DNA from: Bathymodiolus heckerae thiotrophic gill symbiont
GTDB lineage: Bacteria > Pseudomonadota > Gammaproteobacteria > PS1 > Pseudothioglobaceae
Assembly: GCF_900180345.1 (NCBI RefSeq)
Contig: NZ_FXLV01000004.1
Coordinates: forward strand, 1 to 41,587
DNA: 41,587 nt
Direction: 5' to 3'
The notes beneath the pieces were generated by a model. That model was not told where the DNA came from, made no database searches, and saw nothing but the letters and a program-made list of their open reading frames with translations. Numbering within the stretch: position 1 is the stretch's first letter; every line of letters begins with the position of its first letter. Position numbers and translations under genes: made by a program. Positions 38,825 through 41,587 of this stretch are shown here, piece by piece.

Positions 38825-39667
38825 TTAATAACTCACACCAAAAATAACACCAAGTAACACGCTTATACCGATATATTGATTGTGTAAAAATGCCTTAAAA
38901 CAGGCGTTTTTTTCACGCTTTTTAATTAAAAACTGATGGTAAGACATAAGCCCAAACACAATAACAAGCATAAAAAAATATTCTGATTTTAACGCAAAGA
39001 CCGATCCAATTACAAGCAAAATAACCATCAGCGTCAATTGCAATATGGCAATAATTAAACGGTCAAACTTGGCAAATAAAATAGCGCTAGATTTAACCCC
39101 AATCTTTAAATCTTCTTCCCTATCTGCCATTGCATACATAGTATCATAAACGACCGTCCATACAACAGTTGCTAGAAAAATCCACCATGCATCATTCGGC
39201 ACACTGCCATTCGTTGCAGCAAATACCATCGGCACACTCATCGCAAATGCACAACCAAGCACCAATTGTGGCAAATGCGTCCAGCGTTTGGTAAATGGGT
39301 AAAGTATCGCCAAAAAACCTGCAATTAACGCCAATTGAACGGTCAAAGCATTAGTCATCAACACCAAACCAAAGGCAATCGCCATTAATATAGAAAATAA
39401 AATCAACGCCGACTTAGGTTGGATTTCACCCGTAGTAATAGGGCGGTCGCTTGTGCGTTCAATCAATTTATCGATTTTTCTATCGGCATAATCGTTAATC
39501 ACACAACCTGCTGAACGCATTAAAATCACACCCAAGGTAAAAATCAAGAATAATTTTAAATCAGGCACACCCTCTGCCGCCAACAACAACGCCCATAGAG
39601 TAGGGTAAAGCAAAAGATAAATGCCTACAGGCTTGTCCAAACGCATTAGGCGAAAATAAGCATTCAT
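38825..39667 (-). CDS. ubiA: 4-hydroxybenzoate octaprenyltransferase UbiA
   Basis: UbiA attaches the polyprenyl tail to 4-hydroxybenzoate in ubiquinone synthesis. The 280-residue membrane protein has about eight or nine hydrophobic segments. The two Asp-rich Mg-diphosphate motifs are INDYADRKID (57-66) and YDTMYAMADREED (about 170-182). It overlaps rluC by 4 nt. It implies a respiratory chain using ubiquinone. Confidence 0.95.
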   Translation of the reverse strand: MNAYFRLMRLDKPVGIYLLLYPTLWALLLAAEGVPDLKLFLIFTLGVILMRSAGCVINDYADRKIDKLIERTSDRPITTGEIQPKSALILFSILMAIAFGLVLMTNALTVQLALIAGFLAILYPFTKRWTHLPQLVLGCAFAMSVPMVFAATNGSVPNDAWWIFLATVVWTVVYDTMYAMADREEDLKIGVKSSAILFAKFDRLIIAILQLTLMVILLVIGSVFALKSEYFFMLVIVFGLMSYHQFLIKKREKNACFKAFLHNQYIGISVLLGVIFGVSY

Positions 39668-40569
39668 AAGGTTGCCAAAAATGCCTGCAATTCAACTGAC
39701 AATGGTGCTTTAACAGTTTGAATTTCCTCAGTACTTGGGTTGGTAAAAGTCAATTGATGTGCATGTAAAAACAAACGCTTCAGCCCTTGAGCATGTAATT
39801 TACGGTCAAATTCTCTGTTGCCATATTTATCATCTCCTGCCAGCGGATGCCCTACATATTGTGCATGCACACGGATTTGATGCATTCGCCCAGTCTCAAT
39901 TAACACCTCAACCAAAGCCGCATCAATGCTGTCAAAATTCTTCAACGGTTGAAAATGACTCAACGCCTCTTTGCCTTTGACATCCACCACCGTGCAACGA
40001 GAATTTTGATACAAAGGTGCATCAATCGTATGGCGTTTTTTTGACCATGTGCCTTTAACCAAAGCCGTATAGCGTTTTTCCATTTGATGTTGCACCAATT
40101 GCGTATGCAAATCTTTCAACACACTGCGTTTTTTCGCTATCAACAACACCCCCGAAGTCGCTCTATCAATACGATGCACCAATTCCACTGGCGTGTTAAA
40201 CATCTCTCTAAGTGCCTCAATCACCCCCACTTCAATCCCACTGCCCCCATGCACCGCCAAACCACTCGGTTTGTTAATCACCAACAGTCCTTTATCCTCA
40301 TACAAAATACTCTCAGTCAACAATTTTTTAAGACTATCAGAAGTTTTGCCAGACCTTGGCTCAGCGACCCGAATAGGCGGAATACGCACCACATCCTCAA
40401 TTTGTAATTTGTAATCCGCCTTTTTCCTGCCTTTGTTAACCCGCACTTCTCCTTTGCGAATCACCCGATAAATATGCGATTTTGGCACCCCTTTTAGATG
40501 CTTCAATAAGTAATTATCCAGTCGTTGCCCTACTGCAAACTCATCAATTGTCTGAAAAATAACACTCAT
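39664..40569 (-). CDS. rluC: 23S rRNA pseudouridine synthase, RluC type
   Basis: A 301-residue RluA-family enzyme with an N-terminal S4 RNA-binding domain (about 14-65) and the catalytic HRIDRATSGVLLIAKK with Asp135. INKPSGLAVHGGSG and GRMHQIRVHAQYVGHPLAGD are family blocks. RluC modifies positions 955, 2504 and 2580; the assignment over RluD rests on overall feel and is moderate. It overlaps both tatD and ubiA by 4 nt. Confidence 0.88.
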   Translation of the reverse strand: MSVIFQTIDEFAVGQRLDNYLLKHLKGVPKSHIYRVIRKGEVRVNKGRKKADYKLQIEDVVRIPPIRVAEPRSGKTSDSLKKLLTESILYEDKGLLVINKPSGLAVHGGSGIEVGVIEALREMFNTPVELVHRIDRATSGVLLIAKKRSVLKDLHTQLVQHQMEKRYTALVKGTWSKKRHTIDAPLYQNSRCTVVDVKGKEALSHFQPLKNFDSIDAALVEVLIETGRMHQIRVHAQYVGHPLAGDDKYGNREFDRKLHAQGLKRLFLHAHQLTFTNPSTEEIQTVKAPLSVELQAFLATL

Positions 40570-41336
40570 AATGCAAACAAAGTTTTAAAATTATTCGTAG
40601 TCGAAGCCGCTATTGTCTCCATACTTTCCCCCCGAATTTCAGCCAATTTTTCAGCCGTATAATAAGTATAAGCAGGTGAATTTGCCTTACCCCGATATGG
40701 CACAGGCGTTAAATAAGGTGCATCCGTCTCCACCAAAATCCTATCCAACGGCACTTTTTTAGCCACCTCACGCAAATCCCCCGCACTCTTAAAAGTAATA
40801 ATGCCCGAAAATGAAATATAAAAACCCAAATCCAACGCCGCCTTAGCCGTCTCCCAATCCTCAGAAAAACAATGCATCACCCCTTTTTCCGCCCGCTCTT
40901 CCCGCATAATCGCTATAGTGTCCGCCCGAGCATTCCGAGTATGAATAATCATCGGCTTACCCGATTGATTTGATGCCTGAATATGCCGCCTAAATCGCTC
41001 TCGTTGCCAATCAGCCCCCGCCTTTTCCACATGAAAATAATCTAACCCCGTCTCCCCAATAGCAATAATATCCTCCTCATCCGCCAACCTCAATAACTCC
41101 TCCACACTCGGATCCCGCCCCTCCAACTCACAAGGATGCACCCCAACTGAGGCATAAATTTGTGGATATTTTCTCGCCAAAGAAACCACCCCCTCAAAAT
41201 GCTCCAAATCAATACAAACACACAAAAACTCTTCCACCGACAGCGTCTTAGCATGTGCCAACAAACTCTCCATACTACCGCCAAAAGCCGTCAAATCTAC
41301 CCTATCTAAATGACAATGTGAGTCAATAATTTTCAT
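40566..41336 (-). CDS. tatD: TatD family metal-dependent hydrolase
   Basis: A 256-residue TIM-barrel deoxyribonuclease-like enzyme of the TatD/YcfH family. Metal ligands are visible in IDSHCHLD (His7, His9), GETGLDYF, IIHTRNA, MHCFSED and ETDAPYLTPVPYRGK. Members cut DNA 3' ends or remove damaged bases; the cellular job is not fully settled. It is the first gene of the tatD-rluC-ubiA series. Confidence 0.93.
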   Translation of the reverse strand: MKIIDSHCHLDRVDLTAFGGSMESLLAHAKTLSVEEFLCVCIDLEHFEGVVSLARKYPQIYASVGVHPCELEGRDPSVEELLRLADEEDIIAIGETGLDYFHVEKAGADWQRERFRRHIQASNQSGKPMIIHTRNARADTIAIMREERAEKGVMHCFSEDWETAKAALDLGFYISFSGIITFKSAGDLREVAKKVPLDRILVETDAPYLTPVPYRGKANSPAYTYYTAEKLAEIRGESMETIAASTTNNFKTLFAL

Positions 41337-41394
41337 TCTAAAATTCCCTAATTACAGCAATATAATCTTTAATAATAAATTATATAAATATAAA

Positions 41395-41431
41395 GCTCAT
41401 ATTTTGATCAGCATCCGATAAAAACATGAGC
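41395..41431 (-). terminator. Possible terminator of the partial right-edge gene
   Basis: GCTCATATTTT and AAAACATGAGC form an 11-bp stem with one mismatch and a 15-nt loop. It lies about 40 nt after the stop of the partial gene and runs into TTTATATTTATAT on the minus strand. The large loop makes it only moderately convincing. The rest of 41337-41470 is AT-rich with nothing else clear. Confidence 0.45.
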
Positions 41432-41470
41432 ACTAAATTTGTACAGTTTATTATTCTGTGGTAATTCAGC

Positions 41471-41587
41471 TCAACAATGAGTTTTTTTATACTTCTTTTC
41501 TTCTATAAACTCTTCAATGTTTGCAATAACATCTTCTAGGTGCGTGAAAATATCTTCTTTTTTCTCATTCAAGTCTCTATAAGTAGC
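41471..41587 (-). CDS. C-terminus of an unidentified protein, cut by window edge
   Basis: The minus strand is open from the window edge to a TGA at 41473-41471, giving 38 residues that begin ATYRDLNEKKEDIF and end EEKKYKKTHC. The stretch is highly charged and looks like a helix or coiled coil. Nothing allows a family call. Codon use matches the neighbours and a hairpin follows the stop, both in favour of a real gene end. Confidence 0.45.
   Translation of the reverse strand, partial: ATYRDLNEKKEDIFTHLEDVIANIEEFIEEKKYKKTHC

Overview
The window reads as chromosome from an AT-rich gammaproteobacterium. The enzyme families, the metY-rimP-nusA-infB-rbfA-truB synteny, the PhoB/Pst system and the ubiquinone gene ubiA all fit that class. 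A single-strand block of transketolase, GAPDH, phosphoglycerate kinase, pyruvate kinase and a Calvin-type class II aldolase suggests a carbon-fixing, sulfur-oxidiser-like lineage such as the SUP05/Thioglobus/bivalve-symbiont group. That placement is inference from gene content and style; no search was run.

Layout. 1-2910 (minus): a partial AsmA-like membrane protein, rsmG and mnmG. 2977-10560 (minus): the central carbon block tkt-gap-endA-pgk-pyk-fba, led by a near-consensus sigma70 promoter; a secreted endonuclease I gene is tucked between gap and pgk. 10797-11068: tRNA-Met and tRNA-Thr with their own promoter and terminator, divergent from coaE. 11781-19606 (minus): a complete phosphate module, pstS-pstC-pstA-pstB-phoU-phoB-phoR, with a textbook Pho box exactly 10 nt upstream of a TATAAT. 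Between pstS and pstC lie a terminator, two foldback MITEs and a short eroded fragment of a second pstS. 19714-22451: a 2Fe-2S protein, rsmI, yraN, a dolP-like lipoprotein and rnhB, very tightly packed. 22448-27071 (minus): a Fic AMPylase-like gene behind a palindromic promoter, then purD, an unrecognised gene, truB and rbfA. 27076-31574: infB, nusA, rimP and initiator tRNA. 31663-32280: a wrecked IS5-like element carrying another MITE. 32307-36714: polA, an orphan znuC-like ATPase and dapD. 36755-41336 (minus): a class 3 lipase, a secreted metallophosphoesterase, ubiA, rluC and tatD. A second truncated CDS runs off the right edge.

The least ordinary content is a family of short foldback elements sharing the terminal repeat GAGACCTTTGCATAA, or a variant with TTAA at its inner end. 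They occur in the pst operon, inside a transposase relic, and possibly at base 1 of the window, where they may break the first gene. Other points worth checking are the duplicated pstS relic, the palindrome over the fic promoter, the U1-U72 mismatch in the initiator tRNA, divergent start codons only 6 bp apart, and a 30-bp convergent coding overlap. I did not find a convincing wholly new multi-gene system; most of the window is well-conserved housekeeping.
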